Source: Theocolax elegans (taxonomy: Eukaryota; Arthropoda; Insecta; Hymenoptera; Cerocephalidae). From it: 64,000 nucleotides of DNA. Below are positions 1 through 11,176 of this stretch, piece after piece. Position 1 is the first letter of the stretch. Every line of letters starts with the position of its first letter. Position numbers and translations under genes: made by a program. The notes below the pieces were generated by a model. That model was not told the DNA's origin. It did no database searches and saw nothing but the letters and a program-made list of their open reading frames with translations. Location of the stretch: the NCBI GenBank assembly GCA_026168455.1, contig CM047426.1, positions 1,237,501 through 1,301,500 of the forward strand. The letters are read 5' to 3'.

Positions 1-3000
1 TATACTTTTCAATCTGTTTTTAAGGTTGTTTAGCGTAGAATAAATTAATTTTGTTAATTAAATTAAAATTGCATAATGTCATATAGATAAAAAGGAAAAA
101 AGACAAAAGAGTACAATGAATTCCAACTAATATTCTTAACTTTCATATTTTTTTTAGTTTGATTACATTGATTAAACTGTGTGCATTAGATTTATATAAA
201 AATTAAAATAATTATCTATCAATTTTTTTTGTGAACCAGCTACATTTCTTAATTATAATAAACAAAAAAAACCATATTCTATACGTTCACACGCGCAATT
301 AGATTTACAATCGATTTATCTTTAAAATCATGATTATGTATACACAAATCGATAAACAATCGAAAAACGATGATTAGCATATATACACACTGCGCGTTAT
401 TTCACCGAACGGCAGTAATAATAAGTTGCACTAGAAAACGCTTGAACTCGTTATGTATATATATATACATATACACGTGCATATATATACACGAAAAGAG
501 AAAGGGAAGAGCGTGCGCGACAAAAACTTTAAATATAGGCCTCTATGTTGCGTGCGCTCGTAGATTCTGGACAGCTTCCATCTGGGTCTATTTTTCTTGG
601 TGGGTGAAGATCCCTACGTTACCGAGGTCCGGAAACGGAGGAAGTGCGCGTTATGAAATATTTAACTGGATGTTCAATGCGTTTTAAAATTCTAAAACGA
701 AGTCACGCGCTTATTTAACCTAGAACGAATAAAAACAGGTGTATGAATTCGGCATTTTTTTAAAATTCGATTGGAAATACAAGATGCGTAGTTGAAAACA
801 TTGAAACATTAAGTTTGGTTAAATTTGTATCATGGTAGAGTTTTGACAAAATAAATCAATGAAATGAGTAATTGGTAAAGCTGATTTAGTCAGATTTACG
901 ATTAACTGTCAGCAAAGCGTTTATTTAACATTAATTTCCAAAAAATATATGCGAAAAAAATTCATTCTAACGTATATTATTTATTTTATAAAATTAGTTG
1001 ACAATAAAATAATAAATTAATTGTAAAGTTAATAAAAATAATAAATTACTTAGAAAAATAGATTAAGTTACTCACAAAAATAATAACCCAGTACATAAAA
1101 TCAATTCGTTGATTATATATATATTCATTAATCAACATTATTTAAAGCTAATTGCAAAATCGAAAGAGAAAAATAAAAGAAAAGAAAAGAATCCATAGAC
1201 CATTTGATATTTGAATCAACGACGCGTTTCAATGTTACAAGTGCTGGGTGAACATTGCGAAAGGTGAATATATAAAGAGCGCAATCGGCAACAATGACAA
1301 TAATTACAATTGTAAATTAACACGTTATATTTGCCGCTGCGTATATGTCAAGTTTGATTTGGTTTAAGAAACCATTTAACTATACACATGTCAATTAAAT
1401 TGCTCTATATGATGCATATATATATGTATACACACATACACACACACACTATAAATTATATTTCTATATTAATTTATCATGTCACGAGAGAGTGAGAGAA
1501 AAAAAAAGGAGGGGAGAGAAAAAAAAAGAAGAGCTCCTGCACGCACTTTATTTCTTTCGCTATTTCTTATGACGGTTATCAATCAATCAAGAAAACTTTG
1601 ACTTCTTTGTATCTTTTTTATTTTTTTTTTTGCTTGGTGCGCAAAATGGAATTTTCTAATTTTTATCGACATACCGAACGCAGACTAGTTCAATGGAAAT
1701 ATGTTAAGTGTGTAATTAATTACCGGTGTGTGAATGTAACGATGGGATCTTAACATTAAAAAATAACGTAAAAATTGTAATTAAAGTATGAAATCAAAAA
1801 ATCTGAAAAAAATTAATTATAGGAAACATCATAAAATGTAATAATTATATCACACCGAAAGATACAGACGAACCGTGTAAAATTTACGATGCGACCTTAA
1901 CCTTAAAAAACCTAAAATATGAAACTAAAAAACTACCTCACACGAACCGAAAATTTCCAATTCGAATATATTAACTTTATATACCGAGTACGATAGGTAC
2001 GAAAAGAAAAAAAAAAGAAAGTGTGAAAAGAAGAAAAAAAAAATGGAGCAATCGAAAGTTACGACGACGTTGACGCGGCCACTAAACGGCCGTATGTATA
2101 TATATACATATATACACGCATACACATTCCCGAACTGAAGAAAGAACATCCGAGCCGCAAAATGTACATCGATATACAACACACATCGGTCTCTCCCCCT
2201 GGCATTTTCAATTCACGTTCTCGAGAGCCACCCACTCGAGCGTGCGTAAAAAATGGAAGAGAGCCGGCTGTTACGTTGTTGAGAGGGAAAGAGGTTATGG
2301 CTGACTCGTCGAGAGAAAAATTATCCCGAGGAAGGGAAAACCGCGTGTGTGGAAATTTACCGAAAGTTAAGATGGATATTTGAAGGTAATTCGTTATGAT
2401 GATCAAGGACGATCCGTGTATATATTGGGACAATATACGGTATATTGCTTAAAAATTGTTATTATATTTTATAGTATAACTTTCATTTTGATTTTATTAT
2501 ATTTTATAGCAAATATTTCTTTGTTTATAATAATTTTGAACAGTATTTATAACATTTGCTAGTAAAATTATGACAATTAAAATGCATCAGAACCTTAAGT
2601 ACTATAAAGAAAAATAATTTTTATTAAAATATTTTTCTCAGCGATAATAAAAATTCCTATAAAACATAATTAAAATTGCGATAATCAAAGTATATATCCG
2701 CAAGTTACTTAAAATATGCTGTTTACCTCTGTGTAGAATCTATCATTGTAAATATTTCTGGTTAAATAAATAAATAAAGCATAATACGCACTATTTCACA
2801 GTGTATATATTTTTAATCACATGATTTGTTTATAAAAATAATATTGAATTTTCGTCTGCTTAAAATGTTGTTAGAAAAATATTTTATTATAAAACTTTTC
2901 GTTCGTATTTTTTAACGAGTGAGGTGAAAAAGGGTAAACATCATGGTTTTTAAAAAGGTTCTTTAAATGCTTGGCACTTAATAAGTATCTTAGTACGAAC

Positions 3001-3546
3001 TTTAGTTAAATTAAATTACAATTTTATTTAAGCGCAATACAATTTATTTTAATATTGAAAATGTGCGAGTGAAATAAACAAATGTATCAACTATATTTTA
3101 TAGAATAAACGATATTATTAAAATTTTATGTTTGCCTAAAAAAATTATCATACATTCATCACGATTCGATTGTTAATATATTCATATAAGTTTGATCAAT
3201 TAGTAAATTGAAAACTTATTATTGTTACTATCTTCTCTAGAGCGAAAAATGATTTTTATAGATGTTATTCAATATTCTACTTTAAATATTATTAATAAAT
3301 GACAATCAGATTACCAGAAACTTATTTTATTAGTAACAAAAAAATGTTTAATTAGTAATAAATAGTATTTTTAATAATAATATCAATACTTTATGTTGAT
3401 GTTTTCTAAAATTTGCAATCTTCAGATAAATTTTCGACGGAATTTATCTAATAATTAAGTATTAGTCATTCGAACGAGATAATATCGATTATTTCAAAAC
3501 GATTATTCAATGTTCTAGCGAGAGTAAAAAAAATAAAGGGAAAAAG
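1..3546. other. AT-rich non-coding DNA
   Basis: I see no gene here. The stretch is AT-rich with short microsatellites, for example a CA run near 1430-1449, purine-rich runs near 1485-1530, and AT runs near 455-490 and 2095-2115. Open frames at 370-687 and 2059-2433 read through simple repeats, have no recognisable domain, and overlap other open frames on both strands. I treat them as chance. The piece could be intergenic or part of a long intron. Confidence 0.6.
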
Positions 3547-4091
3547 TAAAAACGAAATGTTTATCCAGGATAGGGTATAGGCGAATATAAAGGAACGAAG
3601 CGAGTTCAAGTTGGGCGAAAGAGGGAGCACTCGGTTGGCCCAGGTTTTTCGCACCATCAGGGGTGGGAGTCGAGAGTCGACTCGGCAGCAACCAGCGCCC
3701 GGATATATCGATCAGTCTGAGCGGGATGGGCGTCAACGGTTGAGGACAGGTCAAGGTCGTACCCTCGATATCCCAAATGGTCGCATCCGAATCTCGGGAT
3801 TTATATATGATATATATATATATATATAAAAAACTAAAAACGAAATGTTTATCCAGGATAGGGTATAGGCGAATATAAAGGAACGAAGCGAGTTCAAGTT
3901 GGGCGAAAGAGGGAGCACTCGGTTGGCCCAGGTTTTCGCACCATCAGGGGTGGGAGTCGAGAGTCGACTCGGCAGCAACCAGCGCCACGGATATATCGAT
4001 CAGTCTGAGCGGGATGGGCGTCACACGGGTTGAGGACAGGGGTCAAGGTCGTACCCTCGATATCCCACATGGATCGCATCCGAATCTCTGG

Positions 4092-4122
<31 letters not shown>
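3547..4122. repeat. Tandem duplication of a 288-bp GC-richer unit
   Basis: Two direct copies lie back to back: the word CGAAATGTTTATCCAGGATA starts at 3553 and again at 3841, a period of 288 bp. The copies are near-identical. Copy 2 has a few 1-3 base insertions around 3987, 4022 and 4040. Each unit is GC-richer than its surroundings and ends in an (AT)n tract (3811-3829 and 4096-4122). A weak A-box-like word at 3571-3581 and a weak B-box-like word at 3603-3613 lie 21 bp apart in copy 1, which is too close and too degenerate to call a polymerase III promoter. No protein domain is recognised in any frame. It could be a SINE-like element with a microsatellite tail, a satellite seed, or a duplicated non-coding RNA; the sequence alone does not decide. 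Confidence 0.85.
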
Positions 4123-4136
4123 CGCACACGCACGCA

Positions 4137-4152
4137 TCACGCACGTGCGTGA
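4137..4152. promoter_or_regulatory. 16-bp perfect palindrome with central CACGTG E-box
   Basis: TCACGCACGTGCGTGA is its own reverse complement. It contains the E-box CACGTG and an ACGTG core on each strand, the type of word bound by bHLH and bHLH-PAS dimers. It follows directly on the second copy of the 288-bp unit, at the edge of a CpG-richer stretch. Binding is inference only. Confidence 0.3.
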
Positions 4153-5260
4153 CATATTATGATTTTTTTCTTCTTCTCTCGCTCTCTCTCGTCTTCCGCG
4201 TGTCGATCGACAAGGACGGTATCAAACACCTCTTTTTCGCACCAAGCTTCGCGTCAAATTTTCGAGGCGCGTATGTACACATATACATATTTATTTCTTA
4301 TCGCGCGCTTGTTCCACTCGAGTAGTCGCGCATCGTCGTCGTCGTGCGAGTGTATCACTTTCGTATACATTTTCCTTCCAAAATGACCAAAAAGTAAATC
4401 GTTTCGACTTGTGTAACCTCCAAAAATGTTACATCACGATATTACACGACTTGATTGTTTATTCGAAAAATAAATAAATGTAACGAAACGTATAGGTCAT
4501 ATTACGCCGATCGGGAAAGCGCGCGGTGTCTCTTCTCCCTGGAGATGACGATATATTCTTTGAAGAAGGCTCGGTAAACTCGGTTAATAGTCTCGTGCGA
4601 ACAGCGCAGACCGCGCGATCCGATACATAACAGGTTTACCGCTGCAATATTGCGCGACTATCGTTTATACTCCTCTTCGCCCCGATATTTCTTATTTTTA
4701 CCGTCTTTCCCTCTATCGACGATCGCCCCGCTAATATCTTATTTTCTTTTACGGCCGCGATTCTTACATTCTCACATTCTCCCTTCTCTTTTTTTTCTTA
4801 TTTCCTCAACCTATTGCGTTTGCACGCGTGTGGACACATTCACACTCAAACACAAGAGAGACGCGCGTACGAATTCGCAATCGCACACACACGTAATCCT
4901 CCAAAAAGCAGACGCATATATATATATATACGAATCGAACAACGAATTAATTACTTTAAACATTGTGTTCGAAAAAATAAAAAATAAAAATGCCGACGAC
5001 GAGAGGAGCGTTCTAAAAAATCATCGAGACAATTCGATGTCGTTAACGAGAGGGGTGATTTTCGCGTACATACATATCTATACGTTTTTTTCGCGGGTGT
5101 ATACAGGGATTTTCGCGGACGGAAATTATTGGCTCGTTATCGGAGCGCGTGCGCGAGAAACCCCCTCTCGCACCTTTCGATTATCCAAGAGAGAGTGAGA
5201 GAGAGAGAGGTGAGTTCAAACTCGTAGGAAATCGATTTATAAGACTCGAAATGTGTAAGT
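4153..5260. other. CpG-richer stretch, possible promoter or untranslated exon
   Basis: This kilobase is visibly richer in CG dinucleotides than the surrounding DNA, for example around 4510-4625 and 5090-5190. It carries a frame open for about 180 codons on the plus strand (4650-5198), but that frame has no ATG at its left end, is of low complexity (Ser, Arg, His, Tyr) and has no recognisable domain. A promoter or 5' untranslated exon of a host gene would fit, but no TATA/Inr combination or exon chain can be assigned. Confidence 0.2.
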
Positions 5261-5634
5261 TGTACGAGTGTGTGTGTGTGTGTGCGTAGCCAAACGAAAG
5301 GTTTTGATATCGGCTCGTAAATTAAGTAACCATTTACCGCCTCGTAAATTAAACTGGGTCATAAAAGTGAGCATTGCCTCCTCCTGTTTATATATATATG
5401 TGTGTGTGACTGTATAGGGGTTTATCTATTAGCGTGTATTCGTCGTTACCGTATATACACACAAAGACACTGGAATTTTTACCGATCGTATTTTATTTTG
5501 AATTTTGCAAAAATCTTAAGCGAATGGTTGCGATCGTTGAATACTCGGAATGATTTTGATATTAGCAGTGAGGTGCCTTAGTTAAAAGAATGTTTGTAAT
5601 ACAAGTGTCCTGACGATAGGAACAATTATAAAAG

Positions 5635-5922
5635 AAAGGTGTTTTTGTCGATTTTAGTGAACTTGCATGGTTGCTACTTACTTGTGCTTTTGATTATAGA
5701 GCGACGCATTAGAGATACTATGGATGTTTTAAATGCCAGATGTGAGCATTAAATTGACCAATTAGTAAGTAATTCTATAGTAAATATGAAAGTGTTAGTA
5801 TGAATGTAAAATGAATGTTTTTAATAAAGGTATAGCCTGATGAGGATGGAGGACTTTCATCGAAACGTCGCCATTTAAATAATTTTTATGGTTTGTTCAC
5901 TAAAATCGACAAAAACACCTTT
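5635..5922. repeat. Perfect 28-bp inverted repeat flanking a 232-bp spacer
   Basis: The arm at 5635-5662 (starting AAAGGTGTTTTTGTCG) is the exact reverse complement of 5895-5922 (ending AAAAACACCTTT). The spacer contains the hammerhead-like core at 5831-5880. A direct 13-mer AGGAACAATTATA also occurs just outside on both sides, at about 5618 and 5968. Together these look like the terminal structure of a small non-autonomous retroelement or the remnant of a larger one with inverted ends. Confidence 0.75.
5831..5880 (+). ncRNA. Hammerhead ribozyme-like core (Penelope-element type)
   Basis: The conserved core words occur in order and close together. CTGATGA is at 5837-5843, a stem II hairpin follows (GATGGA at 5845-5850 pairs with TTTCATC at 5855-5861, with one G-T pair), then GAAA at 5862-5865 and ACGTC at 5865-5869. 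The strands that would form stem I are partly complementary: AAAGG...GC upstream of the core and GCC.TTT downstream. Known background: Penelope-like retroelements of many animals carry minimal type I hammerheads with a very short stem III, often read as GAAACGTC. Oddity: G5844 stays unpaired between CTGATGA and the best stem II register, so this copy may be a slightly decayed, slow or inactive ribozyme. No Penelope reverse transcriptase is visible next to it. Confidence 0.6.
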
Positions 5923-7020
5923 GTTTTAACCAACTGCGTCGACGATAATAACAACAAATTTATATTAGGAACAATTATAGGATATTACTATTCGTTTTAC
6001 ATTGGTTTCACGTGTAAAAGTGATTGGAGGTGCATATACAAAGGACCACGAGAATTATTACAAATATTGTATATTATAAAATTTATTGACTAACGCATTT
6101 TACGTAACAGTACCCTTAATGGAAATTGAAATGATTGTGTGAGGTAATAAATTATGCATTGTTTAAATAATTATTTACATAACCTGTAAAGCACCTGTTG
6201 TCTAACTCAAAATGTAGTAAGTGGACCAATTGCTACCAGGGTTAATAAATGAATATTTGTTCCTAAATTCAAAAACTTATTACCAATATTTGGTAAACGA
6301 AGGAAACTGTTTTATCAAACACTAATATTTTCTTTTATTTATTTAATTTATTTTAATTTCAATAAGAAATTATCTACCTAAACGAATTACTATATTTTTT
6401 TTACAATGGATTTAGAGAGTAAATAAATAAATAAATAAATTATATTACATCATTATTTGTTAATTAGAATGAATTAGAATAAATAGAACATTGGTATATT
6501 ATGCCTTATATTATACATCATTAATTTTTATTAAATTTTCCTATAAAATATATAGTAATTTTCATGCATTCTGACAATCTATATCATAATTACATGTAAA
6601 CAATAATAATTCTTCCCCCTCTAATTTCTCAAGATCGTTGTTCAAAAAACACCGTAAAAATCGCAATAAAAATGAATAAGTTTTTTATATCTACTAAATC
6701 TTCGTCCGTAATTTTCTACAATACCTTCATTATCACCAAACGGTATACTAATTTTAACAGAAAGATTCATCAGTACGCAACGTCTCGAACACAAAAACGT
6801 AAAATATAATAAAAAGATAATACCACTCTGCCCGAACCTCCCAAAATTAAAAATCACCGAATTCGCGAAAAATTGTTTAAAATAATTATACTGAAGTGTC
6901 TTGGCGCGAGTGCACGCACATATATTATTATCATAAATGTTTCATTTTTAATGTAGCACAATGATAAAATATTAACGCAATCTAGTGATACGAGGACGAT
7001 AGGAATTGTTATAAACAAGA
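5923..7020. other. AT-rich non-coding DNA
   Basis: No gene is supported. The piece holds poly-A/T runs, a short AAAT microsatellite at 6421-6440 and chance open frames of 60-70 codons on both strands. The open frame at 5893-6093 begins inside the inverted-repeat arm and has no recognisable domain. Confidence 0.55.
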
Positions 7021-7023
7021 AAA

Positions 7024-7090
7024 TGCGATAGCGTAATGGTTAAGAGTTCAGCTTGGTATATACCAAGTAGGTCGAGGGGTTTAAATATGT
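7024..7090 (+). mobile_element. tRNA-derived SINE head or tRNA pseudogene
   Basis: TAGCGTAATGG at 7029-7039 fits the polymerase III A-box consensus TRGYNNARNGG at every defined position. A decayed B box, GGTTTAAATAT at 7078-7088, matches 8 of 11 positions of GGTTCRANYCC, 38 bp further on, which is a normal spacing. Between them CTTGG and CCAAG form an anticodon-arm-like hairpin with a TATATA loop. The loop is one base short and the acceptor stem does not close, so this is not a working tRNA. It fits the head of a tRNA-derived SINE or an old tRNA pseudogene. No clear SINE body or tail follows. Confidence 0.45.
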
Positions 7091-10000
7091 AAGAATGAGC
7101 GAGAGAAACAAAAAAAAGACCGTATATATATACGTATACATGCATACGTCATTTTTTTGTTCTTTCACTTCAGGGAAGTACGCATGTTTTTTCAAAGATT
7201 TTAAAGGGACGCACGTATCCAATTGCGTAATGTTTTAGGAAAAATTTACATGTATGCGTACGTACTTGTACGTTTGGCGTTTCTTTCTTTTGTCCGAGTC
7301 GATTATTAATTATCCTGAAACATCTGATATTAACCGAAACGTTCGATAACTAAAACGACGGAAAAATTTTTCGTTCCCGCACACTTGCGTATATAGTATA
7401 CATTAATTAAATGCGTGTATACACATATATCTATACGTGTACAATACGGACGGTATGAATTCGTGAGCGTTATATTATCGTATTCAAGATTCCTCTTCTT
7501 TCTTCGATATTTTCGTTCTTACGAAATTGAAGAATAAATTGCGTAATTCGAGCAACCCCCACGGCAGAGCAGAAGAAAAAGGAAAATGAAGTTAAATATC
7601 TTGTGTAAAGAAAGTACCAGGTATAAATTTATTATTCTTTAAGTACGTACGTCCATATATATATATATACACGCGCGATTATAGAAATTACCGCTCGAGG
7701 GTATGAGAAAGCGAAAAAAAAAGGAAAAAATTTTCCTTCTCGTCTTAAACGAGCGTAGCCAATTTATCCGTGATAAATCAGTAGGGGTAGTAAAAGTATA
7801 TATATATATATCTCGGTAATTCGAGGCAATAACAACAAAATTAAATGTCATAATGCAATTAAGTTATAGTTCGTTAAGGCGTCATCTCGATCGGTCGTAC
7901 CCTACGGTCAGAGTAAAACCTTACAATCCTAACGAAAGAGGAGTAAAGTTTGAAAGGGTCAATATAGGCGTCATCGTCGTCATTTCCTTTTACCCTGCGA
8001 TGTGTAAAAATTTTTTTTTTCCACTTCGGAGGATATATAATATATATATATATAAAACGCCGCTTCTGCGCTTAAGAAGACGCGCCTCTTTTTTTTTCTT
8101 CTTCAAACTAGATTGATATTCTATTACCTATAGGCGATAAAATTTCGAGGTGAAACTTTCGGTATAGGGTGATATATATATGTATACCGAAAATCGAGGC
8201 GAGCTCGATTAGGCTAATATCCCGAATCTATATTTTACGCGGTATATCAGTTTTTTTTTCGTTAATTTTATTAAACCTTTATACTCACTGGTATCGCGTG
8301 AACCAACGAATTAAGATATCTTCGACGGGTACACGTATGTATATAGGTACAATAAGAAAATTTAAAATAATTAAATAAAACAATATACCTAGGCACACCG
8401 GACACTTTGTACCGATAAACGTTTGAAAAGCAACAAAGAAACAGAAGGAGAAGAAGAAGAAAGAACAAGGGGAGTATGTAATCAACGAATGATTTTTAAA
8501 GATACTCACCGATAATGCAATATAACGGGTTTGTTAAAATACCGTACTTACACACACACGCGCATACACATATATGCACGATAACGTAATATGCAATGAG
8601 TTTTGTTAGTCAACGTCTGACATTCTTATCGGAGAAAGAGAAAGAGAGAGAGAGAGAGTGAAAAAAAATATGCTCGACGTTTCACATTAACGTTCAAATA
8701 TACATTTTAATCTATATATTACAAAGAATATAATTATATGAGTCTCATATAAAAATATACAGGAATACAAGCGCGTCATTACCGATTTTCAAAGCGATGC
8801 ACACAATTTTTTCTATATTGCGTTATTGTAACAATGTTTATATATATATATATATATATATTTGCAAATGCAACCTAATTTAACGTTGACAATAAGAAAA
8901 ATTTAGTTGCGAGCACACTTTTCCTATATTGAATAAATGATTACGTAATATATCCATGTGTGTACGTGTTTGTGTAATGGATAACCAACGTGACGTAATG
9001 TATAATGAAGATGACAGCATCGACCGTATATGTATATATATACATGATACAATAATTTAAATTTGGTTTACAAGTTGATTTGTGTACGACCAATTATATT
9101 TTAAAATATATGGAAAGTTATTGCGAATGTAAATTAGTATTAACATTCGTTATTTCTCACTTTCGTTCGTTTTTCTTTAGATTGAGGTGGAGAGACGATT
9201 GTTGAGTTGCGTGGAACGGTCTTTGAAATATTGAAATTTTCGTAAGAGAACATTGTGGAACCAAAATGTATGTTGCAAAGAAAAAACTATTTGAACGAGA
9301 ATTGATAGTTAAATGATAGAAAAATGGAGTTTTTCGAAATATTATTCAAATTCGTTAAGAGTGAACGATTACTCGAAGCTTTTACCAAAACTGAGTTACT
9401 GTTACGATTTGAGTATTAATTGCAGTTGAATATAAAGAACATTGAGGTTATAATAAATAAATAATTTTTCGCTCAACCAAATTTAGAGAGTATTCAATTT
9501 CAATTATTTTGAGAGTTTAATAGTTTTGTGTAGTTTTAGAAAAAAAAGATAATTAACAAATTGCGCACTCTTTATATTTACAAAGAAGCTTCAACTGAAA
9601 TTGAGTCACAACATTTTGAACAATTTCACTGGAATTAAGGAAATATTAAATTTGTGATCGCGATGTTCATTCTCTAGATTTGATATTGAATTCGATTAGA
9701 ATGAAATTATTACTCAATACCGATCTACTTAGATTCAGAGGACGCAAAAGAACATTTTTATCGAAAAAGGAGACTCTATTCTAAAATAAAAAATAAATAC
9801 TACTTTCAAATACACGAGAAATGCAACAATAATATAAAACTAAAAATCTGAACAACAATTCTGAAGTTACGCTTAAATAAATGACAGAGAGAAAAATTGA
9901 CAAAAATAAGTATTGATAAATAATAAATAACAATTCTTTAAAAAGAAATAATTCTTCATCGGTAACCAATTGGATATATTTATAACATCCACCTAAAAAT

Positions 10001-10793
10001 CTGATTAACTTAGGAATAAAAAAATACTTGCACATGGTATTCACAAAAATTAAAAAAAAACGTTGAAGGAACAATCATTATAATGAAGCAATATTGTATC
10101 TATAATTAAAAAATAAATTGTAACACTAATTTCTAATTACCACATCTTCTTATCTATATCATTCGAAGCATCAATTACCCCATCATATATCTTACAATCA
10201 AAAATCGATCTTACCGCCTTCCACCCAATCAGCACATCTTATCCAAAAGAAAAACTCACCTGAAACATAAATCAAAGACGACAAATTTAATACAGCAAAT
10301 AAACACATAATAAACACATAAATTAATAATAACAAAAATGAAGAAAAATTGTCTATTAATAATCAATGGTGCTATTATAACACGCAAAAAAAAGCGCAAA
10401 AACCCATTTTCCCGATCCAAAAACAGACCGAGAGTACAAACCGACGTTGAAAGTTTGATTAAAAGCACAAATCTTTTTTCCAAGAATCCAAAAAGACACA
10501 CGCGGGTTTCACCCTCCCCCTCTTTTTGTCGAGTTAATCTCCAGTATATACGAAGGAATGAAAGACGCGTCGCTATTTTCGGTCCTCCTAGTCGCATCGC
10601 CCGTACATAACGCACACGGACACGCGATACTCTCTCACGAAAAATAGGGGGGGGGGGAGAAGCTTTTTCCTCGCAAAAGCGCAATTAATACATATGTATA
10701 CGAAAAAATAAAAATTGATCTGGACAGATGAGCGCACTTCGTAAAGATTGGATATTTAAATGTATATAAACACATCAGTTTTTCGTTTACACG

Positions 10794-10830
<37 letters not shown>

Positions 10831-11098
10831 TGCAGTTGTAAACATTTTCTTTCGTTGAACAATGAGTATATATATATATATATAATACGCTAAAGGAAAA
10901 AGAAGAGATTTTCGATCGCGTAAAATTTTGTTCGGAAATAGAGTATATACGTACAGGCAGTTGCGAAAATTCGTAGAACCATCCGAAATATGCGCGTATT
11001 AAGTAGAAACGTTTTGACGCAGGTTTTCTTTGGCTAAAGTTGACCATACCCCAAAACTCTCTTGAGCAATAAAACTATAAGTCGTTCCGTCACTTCTT

Positions 11099-11102
<4 letters not shown>
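7091..11102. other. AT-rich non-coding DNA with microsatellites
   Basis: No gene is supported in these 4 kb. Visible simple sequence includes GA runs at 8636-8658, TA runs at 8838-8862 and 10799-10827, and an 11-base G run near 10647-10657. A pair of short hairpins at 8157-8210 is listed separately. The longest open frames (10256-10684 minus, 142 codons; 10338-10610 plus, 90 codons) overlap each other on opposite strands and show no domain. Confidence 0.55.
8157..8210. other. Two adjacent small hairpins
   Basis: TTTCGGTATA at 8157-8166 pairs with TATACCGAAA at 8183-8192 across an AT-rich loop. AATCGAG and CTCGATT, starting at about 8192, then form a second hairpin with a 5-base GC-rich loop. 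Two clean stems side by side in AT-rich DNA are uncommon, but no function is assigned. Confidence 0.4.
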
Positions 11103-11161
<59 letters not shown>

Positions 11162-11170
11162 CTCTTTCTC
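11103..11170. repeat. (TC)n microsatellite
   Basis: An almost pure TC run covers 11103-11158 and continues imperfectly to about 11174. It abuts the 5' break point of the LINE copy, so the element either inserted beside the repeat or lost its 5' part at it. Confidence 0.9.
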
Positions 11171-11176
11171 TCACAG

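Noticed and set aside
4650..5198. 182-codon open frame
   Set aside because: There is no ATG at its start, residue content is low-complexity, no domain is seen, and it lies in a CpG-richer stretch where stops are rarer.
10256..10684. 142-codon minus-strand frame opposite a 90-codon plus-strand frame
   Set aside because: Both strands are open over the same bases, no motif is visible, and there are no splice signals or neighbours to support either.
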